A DNA stretch of 64,000 nt from Vagococcus allomyrinae (lineage in GTDB: Bacteria > Bacillota > Bacilli > Lactobacillales > Vagococcaceae), in contig NZ_JAEEGA010000016.1 of the NCBI RefSeq assembly GCF_017829975.1, positions 80,508 through 144,507 of the forward strand, given 5' to 3'. Shown here in pieces: positions 55,300 to 63,784 of the stretch. Numbering within the stretch: the stretch's first letter is position 1; each line of letters begins with the position of its first letter. Under the pieces are notes generated by a model, which was given only the letters and a program-made list of their open reading frames with translations, searched no databases and was not told the DNA's origin. The translations under genes and the position numbers were made by a program.

Positions 55300-56667
55300 A
55301 TGGAACAAATTAGAGGTGACATTGAAAAAGCTTCAATAGAGACTGAGGAGCACAGGCGATACCCAGAGACGGATATGCTGGCTGAGCGGTTGGAGTGGTT
55401 TCAGGATTTGAAGCTAGGGGTAATAATTCACTGGGGCTTATACGCAGAAGCTGGGATTGTCGAATCTTGGCAATTGTCAGAAGAAGATGAGTGGGCCAGA
55501 GAGCCGACTCCTTGGCGTCAAACTATTAAGGAGTTGCAACGGGATTACTGGCAGTTAAATCAAACGTTTAATCCAGTGAAATTAGATGCAGCGGACTGGG
55601 CAAGAAAGTGCAAGGCAGCGGGGTTTAATTACCTAATTTATACAACCAAACATCACGATGGCTTTAACATGTATGATACAGCACTGTCAGATTATAAAAT
55701 TGGAGGGAAAGATAGTCCGTATCAGGGCTCAGATCCGTTAAAGATCATTTTTGAGGCCTTTCGCCAAGAAGGTTTAGCTACAGGCGCCTACTATTCTAAG
55801 GCGGATTGGCATTCGCCTTATTACTGGTTAGCGGATGAAACAGTTAAAGGGCGTCGGGCGAGTTATGATCCCTTGGAACACCCTGATATCTGGCAAAAAT
55901 ATGTGGAATTTGTTCACAGCCAAATCCATGAAATTACTCATAATTACGGAAAAATTGATTTTTTGTGGTTAGATGCTGGCTGGTCAGGAAAAGGAAAAGA
56001 AGATTTGCAGATGGATCGTTTTGTGGAAATCGCTCGTGAGGAACAACCGGAGTTAATTGTGGTAGATCGGATGATGGGCGGTCGTCATGAAAATTATGTC
56101 ACACCAGAGCGAAAAGTTCCCAGTCTGGCAGAATTGCCAACTAAACCGTGGGAAAGCAATATTCCTTTGGGAAATGACTGGGGATATAATCCAGCTGATC
56201 AATTTAAGTCCAGTCAAGAGGTGATTGAAACCTTGGTTAATGTTGTATCAAAAGGTGGAAATCTTATATTGGGATTAGGGCCGACGCCAGAAGGGACTTT
56301 TACCAAAGAGGAAGACGCCATTTTGGAAGAGTTAGGTAGCTGGTTAAGGATTTATGGAGATGGCATTTATGGTACTCGTAAGTTAGCGGTAATTGATGAA
56401 AATCAAGGGTGGTTTTTAACGCAAAAAGCGATCGCCTATTATGGGTTTCTACCAGTCACCTCGCCTTGGAAACAACAGCTAAACATGGCTGATTTAGGAA
56501 TTAGTCCAGAAGAAATTACAGAAGTTCGGGATATGAAGACAAAACAACCACTCTTACTTATCAAAGAAGGAGAGAATTGGCTTATTAATTTGCCAGAGAC
56601 ATGTCCAGAAAGTCTGGGCTGTTATGGCATTCAACTGATTAAAGGGTATATACATCCCGTAAAATAA
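55300..56667 (+). CDS. Alpha-L-fucosidase, GH29 family
   Basis: A 455-aa enzyme without a signal peptide. GH29 marks are FQDLKLGVIIHWGLYAE (H44), YTTKHHDGFNMYDT (H118-H119), the nucleophile D225 in DFLWLDAGWSGKG, and the C-terminal NVVSKGGNLILGLGPTPEG. It should release alpha-linked fucose from imported glycans. The exact linkage is unknown. ATG 55300 with AAGGAGG at 55288-55294 is chosen over an upstream in-frame start. It leads the importer gene set. Confidence 0.9.
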   Translation: MEQIRGDIEKASIETEEHRRYPETDMLAERLEWFQDLKLGVIIHWGLYAEAGIVESWQLSEEDEWAREPTPWRQTIKELQRDYWQLNQTFNPVKLDAADWARKCKAAGFNYLIYTTKHHDGFNMYDTALSDYKIGGKDSPYQGSDPLKIIFEAFRQEGLATGAYYSKADWHSPYYWLADETVKGRRASYDPLEHPDIWQKYVEFVHSQIHEITHNYGKIDFLWLDAGWSGKGKEDLQMDRFVEIAREEQPELIVVDRMMGGRHENYVTPERKVPSLAELPTKPWESNIPLGNDWGYNPADQFKSSQEVIETLVNVVSKGGNLILGLGPTPEGTFTKEEDAILEELGSWLRIYGDGIYGTRKLAVIDENQGWFLTQKAIAYYGFLPVTSPWKQQLNMADLGISPEEITEVRDMKTKQPLLLIKEGENWLINLPETCPESLGCYGIQLIKGYIHPVK

Positions 56668-56669
56668 TC

Positions 56670-56768
56670 GGAACATATAGTTCCATTGGATTATCAACAT
56701 AATGACGAGCAGAGAGTGGTGCTTTCAGCTTCTTTTTAGCTGGAAGTTTAACGATTGATCGTCATTAT
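56670..56768 (+). promoter_or_regulatory. Structured RNA between fucosidase and importer genes
   Basis: Three nested elements. GGAAC/GTTCC (56670-56684) sits right after the fucosidase stop. A perfect 10-bp outer stem ATAATGACGA (56699-56708) and TCGTCATTAT (56759-56768) encloses an inner hairpin CTTTCAGCT (56722-56730) with AGCTGGAAG (56738-56746). The tail lacks a T run, so it may be an mRNA processing or stabilising structure that sets fucosidase and importer levels apart. Confidence 0.5.
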
Positions 56769-56890
56769 TTAATAGGAGCTATATAGCGAGTAATAGTTTG
56801 ACCGACACTTAACATCAGGCTTTTAGTTGAGGGCGGAAATGTGTCATGACTGCCTATTTTAGTAGGTATTAACGAGAGGGGTTGAATAGT

Positions 56891-57844
56891 TTGGCAACAG
56901 AGAAATCAGCAATATCAGGTAATCAGTTAGTTCCTAATAAAAAAACGAAGTTAACGAGACTTTTGGCCAGCTGGCAACTATATGTGTTTGTTCTGCCGGC
57001 TTTTATCTATTTTTTAGTGTTTCACTACGGTCCGATGTACGGGGTTGTGATTGCCTTTAAGGATTACATGCCTTCACTAGGTATTTTTGGCAGCCCTTGG
57101 GTCGGCTTTAAGCACTTTGAGCGCTTTTTTGATTCTTATTATTTTTGGGATTTGATGAAAAATACTTTAGGCATCAGTTTGTATTCATTAGTCGTTGGTT
57201 TCCCACTGCCAATAATTTTGGCGTTGGCGCTAAACGAAGTCAAAGACGGATTTTTTAAGAAATTTACGCAGACGGTGACCTACGCTCCTAATTTTATTTC
57301 CGTGGTGGTGATCTCTGGCATGCTGATCGCGTTTCTATCACCCTCAACGGGGATCATCAATCATTTTATTGAATTTTTAGGGTTTGAACGAATTTCGTTT
57401 ATGGAAGATCCTCGGTGGTTTAAAACGATTTATGTACTTTCTGGTGTTTGGCAAGGCACTGGCTGGGGGTCGGTGATCTATTTGGCAGCTTTATCTGGGG
57501 TGGACGTTCAGCTTCATGAGGCGGCTACGGTCGATGGGGCCACACGGCTGCAACGGATTTGGTACATAAATTTACCGACGATTATTCCAACGATGGTGAT
57601 TTTATTGATCATGAATGTCGGGAGTTTGATGGCCATGGGTTATGAAAAAATCTTGCTGTTGCAAAACCCGCTGAACATAGAGTCGTCTAATGTTATTGCT
57701 ACCTTCGTTTATAAACAAGGATTATTGGATGCTCAGTACAGTTACGCAGCAGCAGTCGGGTTATTTAATTCTTTAATCAACGCGGTGCTGTTAATTGTTG
57801 TCAACAAGGTTTCGCGGAAAGTCAGCGAAGTCAGTTTGTGGTAG
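56891..57844 (+). CDS. Carbohydrate ABC transporter permease (LplB-like)
   Basis: A 317-aa membrane permease of the MalF/LplB type with about six helices. It has FVLPAFIYFLVFHYGPMYGVVIAFKDY at helix 1 and the EAA loop EAATVDGATRLQRIWYINLPTIIP. The LplB/YtcP class usually handles complex oligosaccharides. TTG 56891 (MATEKS) is chosen because GAGAGGGG ends nine bases upstream. TTG 56882 is too close to that site. Confidence 0.9.
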   Translation: MATEKSAISGNQLVPNKKTKLTRLLASWQLYVFVLPAFIYFLVFHYGPMYGVVIAFKDYMPSLGIFGSPWVGFKHFERFFDSYYFWDLMKNTLGISLYSLVVGFPLPIILALALNEVKDGFFKKFTQTVTYAPNFISVVVISGMLIAFLSPSTGIINHFIEFLGFERISFMEDPRWFKTIYVLSGVWQGTGWGSVIYLAALSGVDVQLHEAATVDGATRLQRIWYINLPTIIPTMVILLIMNVGSLMAMGYEKILLLQNPLNIESSNVIATFVYKQGLLDAQYSYAAAVGLFNSLINAVLLIVVNKVSRKVSEVSLW

Positions 57845-57854
57845 GAGGAAGACG

Positions 57855-58769
57855 ATGTTAAATACAAAAACAGTTAAAGAAACCAAAGCGGATAAAGCGT
57901 TTATTGCCTTTGTTTATATATTCTTAGGATTGGCATTATTAGTGGTCTTGTATCCTCTGGTTTATATTATTAGTGCCTCGATTAGTGACCCCCAGTTGGT
58001 GAATTCCGGACAGATGTTTTTGTTTCCAAAAGGAATTACCTTTGAAGGCTATACGACGATTTTTGATAATAAAGATATTTGGCGAGGCTATTTAAATACT
58101 ATTTTTTACACCGTACTGGGAACGAGTATTAACTTAATTGTCACGTTGCCAGCAGCCTATGCTTTATCGCGAATTGATTTTTTCGGTCGTAAAAGTTTTA
58201 TGAACTTTCTGTTGGTGACGATGTTTATCAGTGGTGGGATGATTCCTAGCTATTTATTAGTAAAAAACTTGGGGATGATTGACACTGTATGGGCAATGGT
58301 CATTCCTAACGCGGCCTCTGTCTATAATATTGTCGTGACGCGGACTTTTTTCCAGTCAACTATTCCACGTGAGATGGAAGAAGCGGCGATTATTGATGGG
58401 TGTTCTGATTTCAAGCTTTTTTCTAAGGTGGTACTGCCCTTGTCTATGCCGATTATTGCGGTAATGGCCTTGTTTTACGGCGTCGGCCATTGGAATAGTT
58501 ATTTTAATGCGCTGATCTATTTGTCGGATAAATCGATGTATCCCCTGCAAATGGTTTTGAGGGAGATTTTAGTATTACAAGATCTATCTTCTAACGCTAC
58601 GAGTAATATAACGGCGAGCATGGCGGAAATGATGTATAGTAAACAACAGTTGGTTCAGGTGATTAAATACGGAGTGATGATAGTATCAACTCTTCCTGTG
58701 ATTATCGTCTATCCGTTTTTACAAAAATATTTTGTAAAAGGGATGATGGTGGGATCGCTAAAAGGATAA
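57855..58769 (+). CDS. Carbohydrate ABC transporter permease (YtcP-like)
   Basis: A 304-aa MalG/YtcP-type permease. The N-terminal helix AFIAFVYIFLGLALLVVLYPLVYI is followed by the SASISDPQLV..G.MFLFPKGITFEGY loop of this class. The EAA loop is EEAAIIDGCSDFKLFSKVVLPLSMPII and the tail FVKGMMVGSLKG is typical. ATG 57855 with AGGAGGA eight bases upstream. It pairs with the preceding permease. Confidence 0.92.
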   Translation: MLNTKTVKETKADKAFIAFVYIFLGLALLVVLYPLVYIISASISDPQLVNSGQMFLFPKGITFEGYTTIFDNKDIWRGYLNTIFYTVLGTSINLIVTLPAAYALSRIDFFGRKSFMNFLLVTMFISGGMIPSYLLVKNLGMIDTVWAMVIPNAASVYNIVVTRTFFQSTIPREMEEAAIIDGCSDFKLFSKVVLPLSMPIIAVMALFYGVGHWNSYFNALIYLSDKSMYPLQMVLREILVLQDLSSNATSNITASMAEMMYSKQQLVQVIKYGVMIVSTLPVIIVYPFLQKYFVKGMMVGSLKG

Positions 58770-58824
58770 AAATAACCTCTATTCGTTTTTGGAGGATAAA
58801 TATAATAACAAAAGGAGTGTTTTG

Positions 58825-60447
58825 ATGTTTTCGAAAAAGACCGTAAAGTTGGTAACAGCATTTGCCATGGCGAGTTTATTAGGCGCTTGTGGTAGTCAAG
58901 ACAAGAGTGAAAAAGAAAGCAAGAGCGACGTGAAAGTTGAGGCAACCGGTTTTCCAATTGTTAAAGAGCCGTTAAAAATGACGATGATGGCGCCAGGAAC
59001 TGGTTTAGCAGAGTGGAAAGATATGGCGGTTAATACGGCGTATACGGATGAAACTGGTATTGAATTTACTTATACAACCCCACCATTAAGTGATTTTCCG
59101 ACAAAGCTGAATCTAGCTTTTGCCAGTGGTGAATTGCCGGATATTATTTTTGGAGCAGGGTCAGCGTTGACGCCGGGCATGGAAGTTGATTATGGAACTC
59201 AAGGCATGTTATTGCCGTTGGAAGAGTTAATTGAGGAGTATGCGCCTAACTTTAATAAATTAATGGAAGAAGATCCAAGTATCCGTCAGTCAATCACGAC
59301 GCCAGATGGTCATATTTATTCCTTGCCAAGTGTGGGCCGCAGCGACACGTCTATTTGGCCAAGAGGTCCCCTTTGGTACAATGGTCAATGGTTAGAAGCC
59401 CTAAATGTCAAAGAGTTACCTAAAACAACAGATGAGTTTTATGAGTTACTGCTGCGATTTAAAGAGGAAGACCCTAATGGTAATGGTAAAAAAGATGAAG
59501 TTCCCTTGTCAGATGCTAAACTGGACAGTGCTCGACCTTGGTTGATGTCAGCTTTTGGCATGAAAGAACGGGGAATTGAAGAAGTAGCAGGAACCGTGCG
59601 CTACTCACCAATTAGCGACAACTATAAAGGCTATTTAGAATACATGAATAAACTGTATAAAGATGGTCTATTGGATAAAGAAGTCTATTCGCAAGCAGAT
59701 GAACAGAAAAAAGCCAAAGGTCAAAATAACCAACTGGGTGTTTTCCCTGACTGGTTCTCTTACTTTACTTTAGGGCAAACGGAGCAAGAGGCTCTTAAAA
59801 ATCCTATGTGGCACCCATTGACGAGTGAGTATTCAAAAGAAGCAATGGTGCCAGGCAGTCCTCGTTTATCGCGGGCAGTTTTCTCGATTACTAAAAACAA
59901 TCCAAGTCCGGAAGCTTCTTTACGTTGGGTGGATTATTTCTACACACCTGAAGGTTCTGAATTCTTAACTAGAGGGCCAGAAGGCGTATTGTGGGAGTTT
60001 GCCAAAAATGATGCAGGTGAAGAAGTTAAAGTTTATAAAGAAGGCATTGATCTTGATAAGGTAGAAGATGCTCGTGGTGAAATAAGTCCTGCCTATGGCA
60101 TCGCAGTGCCCTCTTTAGATATTTCAATACCCGGAATTAAAACAGATGCGAATGAACCGGACTTTTCAGAGTTTTCGACGTTTATTAAAACCGAAACAGA
60201 AGAAAAAGTCGCCGCCTTTGCGGAAGTCCCGTATCCTTTAGTCTATTTAACGAAAGAAGAGCAAGACAGAGTTTCAGCAGTAGACACGGATTTAAAAACG
60301 TATGTCGAACAGATGGAAGCGAAGTTTATTACGGGTGTAGAGCCTTTATCCAATTGGGACAAATATGTGAAAACAATTGAGTCAATGGGTGTCGAAGATT
60401 ATGTCAAAGTTTATCAAGACGCTTTTGATATTTGGGAAAAGTCTTAA
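58825..60447 (+). CDS. Carbohydrate-binding lipoprotein (LplA-like)
   Basis: A 540-aa extracellular solute-binding protein. The signal FSKKTVKLVTAFAMASL ends in lipobox LGAC (C22). The mature part shows FASGELPDIIFGAG, LPLEELIEEYAPNFNKLMEEDP, and RWVDYFYTPEGSEFLTRGPEG, which are typical of the LplA/YtcQ class of large sugar-binding proteins. ATG 58825 with AAAAGGAG upstream. It is the receptor for the two permeases. No ATPase gene is nearby. Confidence 0.9.
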   Translation: MFSKKTVKLVTAFAMASLLGACGSQDKSEKESKSDVKVEATGFPIVKEPLKMTMMAPGTGLAEWKDMAVNTAYTDETGIEFTYTTPPLSDFPTKLNLAFASGELPDIIFGAGSALTPGMEVDYGTQGMLLPLEELIEEYAPNFNKLMEEDPSIRQSITTPDGHIYSLPSVGRSDTSIWPRGPLWYNGQWLEALNVKELPKTTDEFYELLLRFKEEDPNGNGKKDEVPLSDAKLDSARPWLMSAFGMKERGIEEVAGTVRYSPISDNYKGYLEYMNKLYKDGLLDKEVYSQADEQKKAKGQNNQLGVFPDWFSYFTLGQTEQEALKNPMWHPLTSEYSKEAMVPGSPRLSRAVFSITKNNPSPEASLRWVDYFYTPEGSEFLTRGPEGVLWEFAKNDAGEEVKVYKEGIDLDKVEDARGEISPAYGIAVPSLDISIPGIKTDANEPDFSEFSTFIKTETEEKVAAFAEVPYPLVYLTKEEQDRVSAVDTDLKTYVEQMEAKFITGVEPLSNWDKYVKTIESMGVEDYVKVYQDAFDIWEKS

Positions 60448-60460
60448 TTAGTAATGGGAA

Positions 60461-60494
60461 AAGGGCTAAGCGCATTTGCCTTAGCCTTTTTTTT
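60461..60494 (+). terminator. Terminator after the binding lipoprotein
   Basis: GGCTAAG (60464-60470) pairs with CTTAGCC (60480-60486), with GCA/TGC inside, followed by eight Ts. It partly separates the importer from the two enzyme genes after it. Confidence 0.85.
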
Positions 60495-60562
60495 CATTCG
60501 ACTTTATAGAGGTGACAAAGTGGTTTATCATAAGGATAAAACAACGTGAAAGGGGTTTACGA

Positions 60563-61528
60563 ATGACCTATGGAATGATCGCAACTTGGCGAATGGCCTA
60601 TGAAGGAGTTGCAAAAATGGCAAGGGAACTGGCAAAGGGAGGAGATGCCGGGCAGTCAATTGTTGAAGCGATAAAAATGGTGGAAGATTATCCCTATTAT
60701 AAATCAGTTGGATTTGGTGGTTTGCCAAATGAAGACTGTCAATTAGAGCTGGATGCGGCTTATATGGATGGCGATAATTTTGATGTGGGAGCAGTCGCAG
60801 GGATTCAACAGACTAAAAATCCAATTGCAGTGGCAGAAAGGTTGAGTCATGAGCGTTTTAATTCTTTTTTGGTTGGCTCTGGCGCCACTAAATATGCGCG
60901 CGAACAAGGGTTTGAACAACAGGAAATGATAACCGATCGAGCGAAACGGATGTGGGAGCTGCGTTTGGAAGAGATTCAAAAAAACAACTTAAGCCCTTAT
61001 GATGGTCATGACACAGTTGGAATGGTCTCTTTAGATCGCAGGGGAAAGATGGTTGTTGGAACATCCAGCAGCGGCTTGTTTATGAAAAAAAGTGGACGGG
61101 TCGGTGATTCACCATTATCTGGTTCTGGCTTTTATGTGGACAGTGAGATTGGAGGGGCAACGGCCACTGGGCTAGGTGAAGACTTGATGAAGGGCTGTTT
61201 GAGTTATGAAACAGTTGCCTTAATGGGGCAAGGTCTATCTCCTCAAAAGGCAGTAGATCAAGTGGTTTACCGTTTTAATGATAAATTGATTAAACGTAAG
61301 GGCAAAGCTGGTGCTTTTTCTCTGGTCTGTCTGAATAATCGAGGTCAATGGGGAATTGCCACGAATGTTGAGTTTTCTTTTGTGGCGGCAACGGAAACAG
61401 AGAAAGCTGAAATTTATCTTGCCAGACCAGGAAAGAATCAGACAACGGAAATCGAAGTCGCTACAGCAGAGTGGTTAAAGGCCTACGACTTACGAATTAA
61501 GCAACCATTAGAAAAACTGACTCGTTAA
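60563..61528 (+). CDS. N4-(beta-N-acetylglucosaminyl)-L-asparaginase
   Basis: A 321-aa Ntn-hydrolase of the glycosylasparaginase family. The precursor cleaves itself before the catalytic T151 in DGHDTVGMVSLD, and GRVGDSPLSGSGFYVD with ATATGLGEDLMKG forms the substrate pocket. It cuts the GlcNAc-asparagine bond left after protein and glycan digestion, giving aspartate and GlcNAc (after loss of ammonia). There is no signal peptide, so it acts inside. ATG 60563 with AAAGGGG upstream. It is the key clue that the locus uses N-linked glycans. Confidence 0.9.
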   Translation: MTYGMIATWRMAYEGVAKMARELAKGGDAGQSIVEAIKMVEDYPYYKSVGFGGLPNEDCQLELDAAYMDGDNFDVGAVAGIQQTKNPIAVAERLSHERFNSFLVGSGATKYAREQGFEQQEMITDRAKRMWELRLEEIQKNNLSPYDGHDTVGMVSLDRRGKMVVGTSSSGLFMKKSGRVGDSPLSGSGFYVDSEIGGATATGLGEDLMKGCLSYETVALMGQGLSPQKAVDQVVYRFNDKLIKRKGKAGAFSLVCLNNRGQWGIATNVEFSFVAATETEKAEIYLARPGKNQTTEIEVATAEWLKAYDLRIKQPLEKLTR

Positions 61529-61617
61529 ATTGACTGTGTCAGCTAACAGGCGGCCAAGTTTAGCTGGGCTTTCCAGAAGTTAGTGACGTCGGCACTGTAA
61601 AGGATAAAGGAGAGAGT

Positions 61618-63621
61618 ATGCAAAAAATTAGAAAACGTCAAGTTCATCTTGATTTCCATACGAGTGAGTATATTGAAGGGATTGCTAAAAACTTTAACAA
61701 GGAGTCGTTTGTTGCGACGCTAGAACAGGCCGCGGTTAATTCGATTACCTGTTTTGCTCGTTGTCACCACGGTTGGTTATATTATCCTTCTAAATTACAG
61801 CCGGAGATGATTCACCCTCATTTAGCCAACCCTAATTTATTGTTGGAACAAATAGAAGCCTGTCACAGCCGAGGAATTGAGGTGCCGATTTACACGACGG
61901 TTCAATGGGACGGCTACGTAGCGCGTCAACATCCTGAGTGGTTGTGCGTGGATAGTCAAGGAGCCTTTATCAACAGTCAAGGAGTACCAGAGCCTCATTT
62001 TTATTATAGCTTATGTTTAAACAGCGGGTATCGGGACTATTTTACAGCTCACTTAGTGGACGTAATTGAGGTGGTAGGGCAAGAGCAAATTGATGGGATT
62101 TTTATGGATATATTATTCCGTGTGGCTTGTGATTGTCAGCACTGTCAAAAAGAGATGCTAGCTAAAGGGATTGACCACAACAGTGAGATAAACCGTTTAG
62201 CATATTCTGAAATAATGCTAAATGAGTTTAAAACAGAAATAGCTGATCTTATTCGTCAAAAGGTACCAAAAGCGACGATCTTTTATAATGGTTCTCATGT
62301 GGGCTATGCAGATAAACAAAACCTCGCTGCCTACAGTCATTTGGAGTTGGAAAGCCTACCAAGCGGTGGTTGGGGTTATGATCATTTTCCAATTACCATG
62401 CGTTATGCTCGTAATTTAGGGAAAGAGATAATCGGCATGACTGGTAAGTTCCATACCTATTGGGGGGACTTTCATTCCTTAAAAAATCAAGCAGCCTTAG
62501 AGTTCGAATGTTTTAATATGCTAGCCTTAGGGGCTGGTTGTTCGATTGGCGATCAGTTACATCCAGATGGTCAGCTGTCATCAGCTAGTTACGAATTGAT
62601 TGGCAATGTCTATCGACAAGTGGCACAGGTGGAGTCAGCTTGCGAAATGGCGGCGATTCCCGAAGTTGAAATTGGTGTGCTAACGCCAGAAGAAACATGG
62701 GTGGCTGGTAGCCATAGTTTGCGGCTTGATCCTTCCTTAATTGGCGCAAATCGGCTGCTGCAAGAATTAAATTATCAGTTTGATATTATAGACAGTCAAA
62801 TGGATTTTAGTCGGTATAAAGTCTTAATTTTACCAGATGTGATTGCCTATACGCCTCAGCTACAAGCTAAACTGAAGGCTTACACGGCAGATGGCGGCGC
62901 GGTTATCGGTAGTTATCGCTCTTTAATTGACGAGGAACATCCACAAAATGACTGGTATGGGATTGAGTTTTTAGGGGACGGAGATTTTGATCGTGATTTT
63001 ATTATGCCGAATGAACGACTGGGCAAAACGTTGCCTCAAGAGGAATTTGTTATGTATTTAAAGGGTGCTAAGGTGGCGCTAAAGGGTGCCGATTTGGCTT
63101 TGGAGTCGGTTACGTCTTTTTTTAATCGGCAAGGTGATACTTTTTGTTCCCATCAACATGCGCCAGCAACGCGGCAAATCGGTGGGCCAGCGGCAACCAG
63201 AAATGGCCAGGTGAGCTATTTTGCCCATCCACTTTTTAGGATTTACCGCAAAAATGCCCCTCATTGGGTTAAAGCTATCCTTAGGGATGCATTGGAAGAA
63301 CTTATGCCACGAAAACTGCTGACTCATGATGGTCCCTCGACCTTCCTGACAACCGTTAATCGGAACTCTGAGGGAAATCGTCATATCATTCATGGCTTGC
63401 ATTATATTACCCAAAAAAATTCGGAAGATATTTACACAATCGATGAGGTTATTCCGCTGCATCAGCTGAGAATCAAGTACGATCTTGATGGCAAGCAAGT
63501 TAAGTCTGTCCGAAACATTGTGACAGGAGAAGAACTGTTAGTCGAGTCAGTGGAAGGCTATCTGTCAATTGTGATCCCAAGAGTAGAGGGGCACATAGTG
63601 ATCGAAGTTGTGACGAGCTAG
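61618..63621 (+). CDS. Putative glycosidase, GHL6/GH151-like
   Basis: A 667-aa protein. The N-terminal TIM barrel starts QVHLDFHTSEYIEGI and contains CFARCHHGWLYYPS, IDGIFMDILF, a CDCQHC cysteine cluster and GMTGKFHTYWGDFHSLKN. A beta-galactosidase-trimerisation-like domain (YKVLILPDVIAYTPQL..TADGGAVIGSYR) follows. This plan fits the GHL6 family and, as I recall, GH151 alpha-L-fucosidases, so a second fucosidase is the best guess. No signal peptide. AAAGGAGAGAG precedes the ATG. Confidence 0.7.
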   Translation: MQKIRKRQVHLDFHTSEYIEGIAKNFNKESFVATLEQAAVNSITCFARCHHGWLYYPSKLQPEMIHPHLANPNLLLEQIEACHSRGIEVPIYTTVQWDGYVARQHPEWLCVDSQGAFINSQGVPEPHFYYSLCLNSGYRDYFTAHLVDVIEVVGQEQIDGIFMDILFRVACDCQHCQKEMLAKGIDHNSEINRLAYSEIMLNEFKTEIADLIRQKVPKATIFYNGSHVGYADKQNLAAYSHLELESLPSGGWGYDHFPITMRYARNLGKEIIGMTGKFHTYWGDFHSLKNQAALEFECFNMLALGAGCSIGDQLHPDGQLSSASYELIGNVYRQVAQVESACEMAAIPEVEIGVLTPEETWVAGSHSLRLDPSLIGANRLLQELNYQFDIIDSQMDFSRYKVLILPDVIAYTPQLQAKLKAYTADGGAVIGSYRSLIDEEHPQNDWYGIEFLGDGDFDRDFIMPNERLGKTLPQEEFVMYLKGAKVALKGADLALESVTSFFNRQGDTFCSHQHAPATRQIGGPAATRNGQVSYFAHPLFRIYRKNAPHWVKAILRDALEELMPRKLLTHDGPSTFLTTVNRNSEGNRHIIHGLHYITQKNSEDIYTIDEVIPLHQLRIKYDLDGKQVKSVRNIVTGEELLVESVEGYLSIVIPRVEGHIVIEVVTS

Positions 63622-63784
63622 TTATGGCTAACAAGCAACGTGTTGGTCCATCCAAGGACCTAAGAGATGTCGAAGATTGAATAGGAGTATCTATGATGCA
63701 CGTTTCAATCTATTAGCCAGTTTTATGCAATAGCCGAGAACACTCGCGACTTTAATCGTGTAGATGAATCGGCTTCAGTTGTGG

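Noticed and set aside
56777..56786. GCTATATAGC palindrome before the importer as an operator
   Set aside because: A 10-bp AT-rich palindrome is expected by chance; no matching copy is found at other promoters of the locus.
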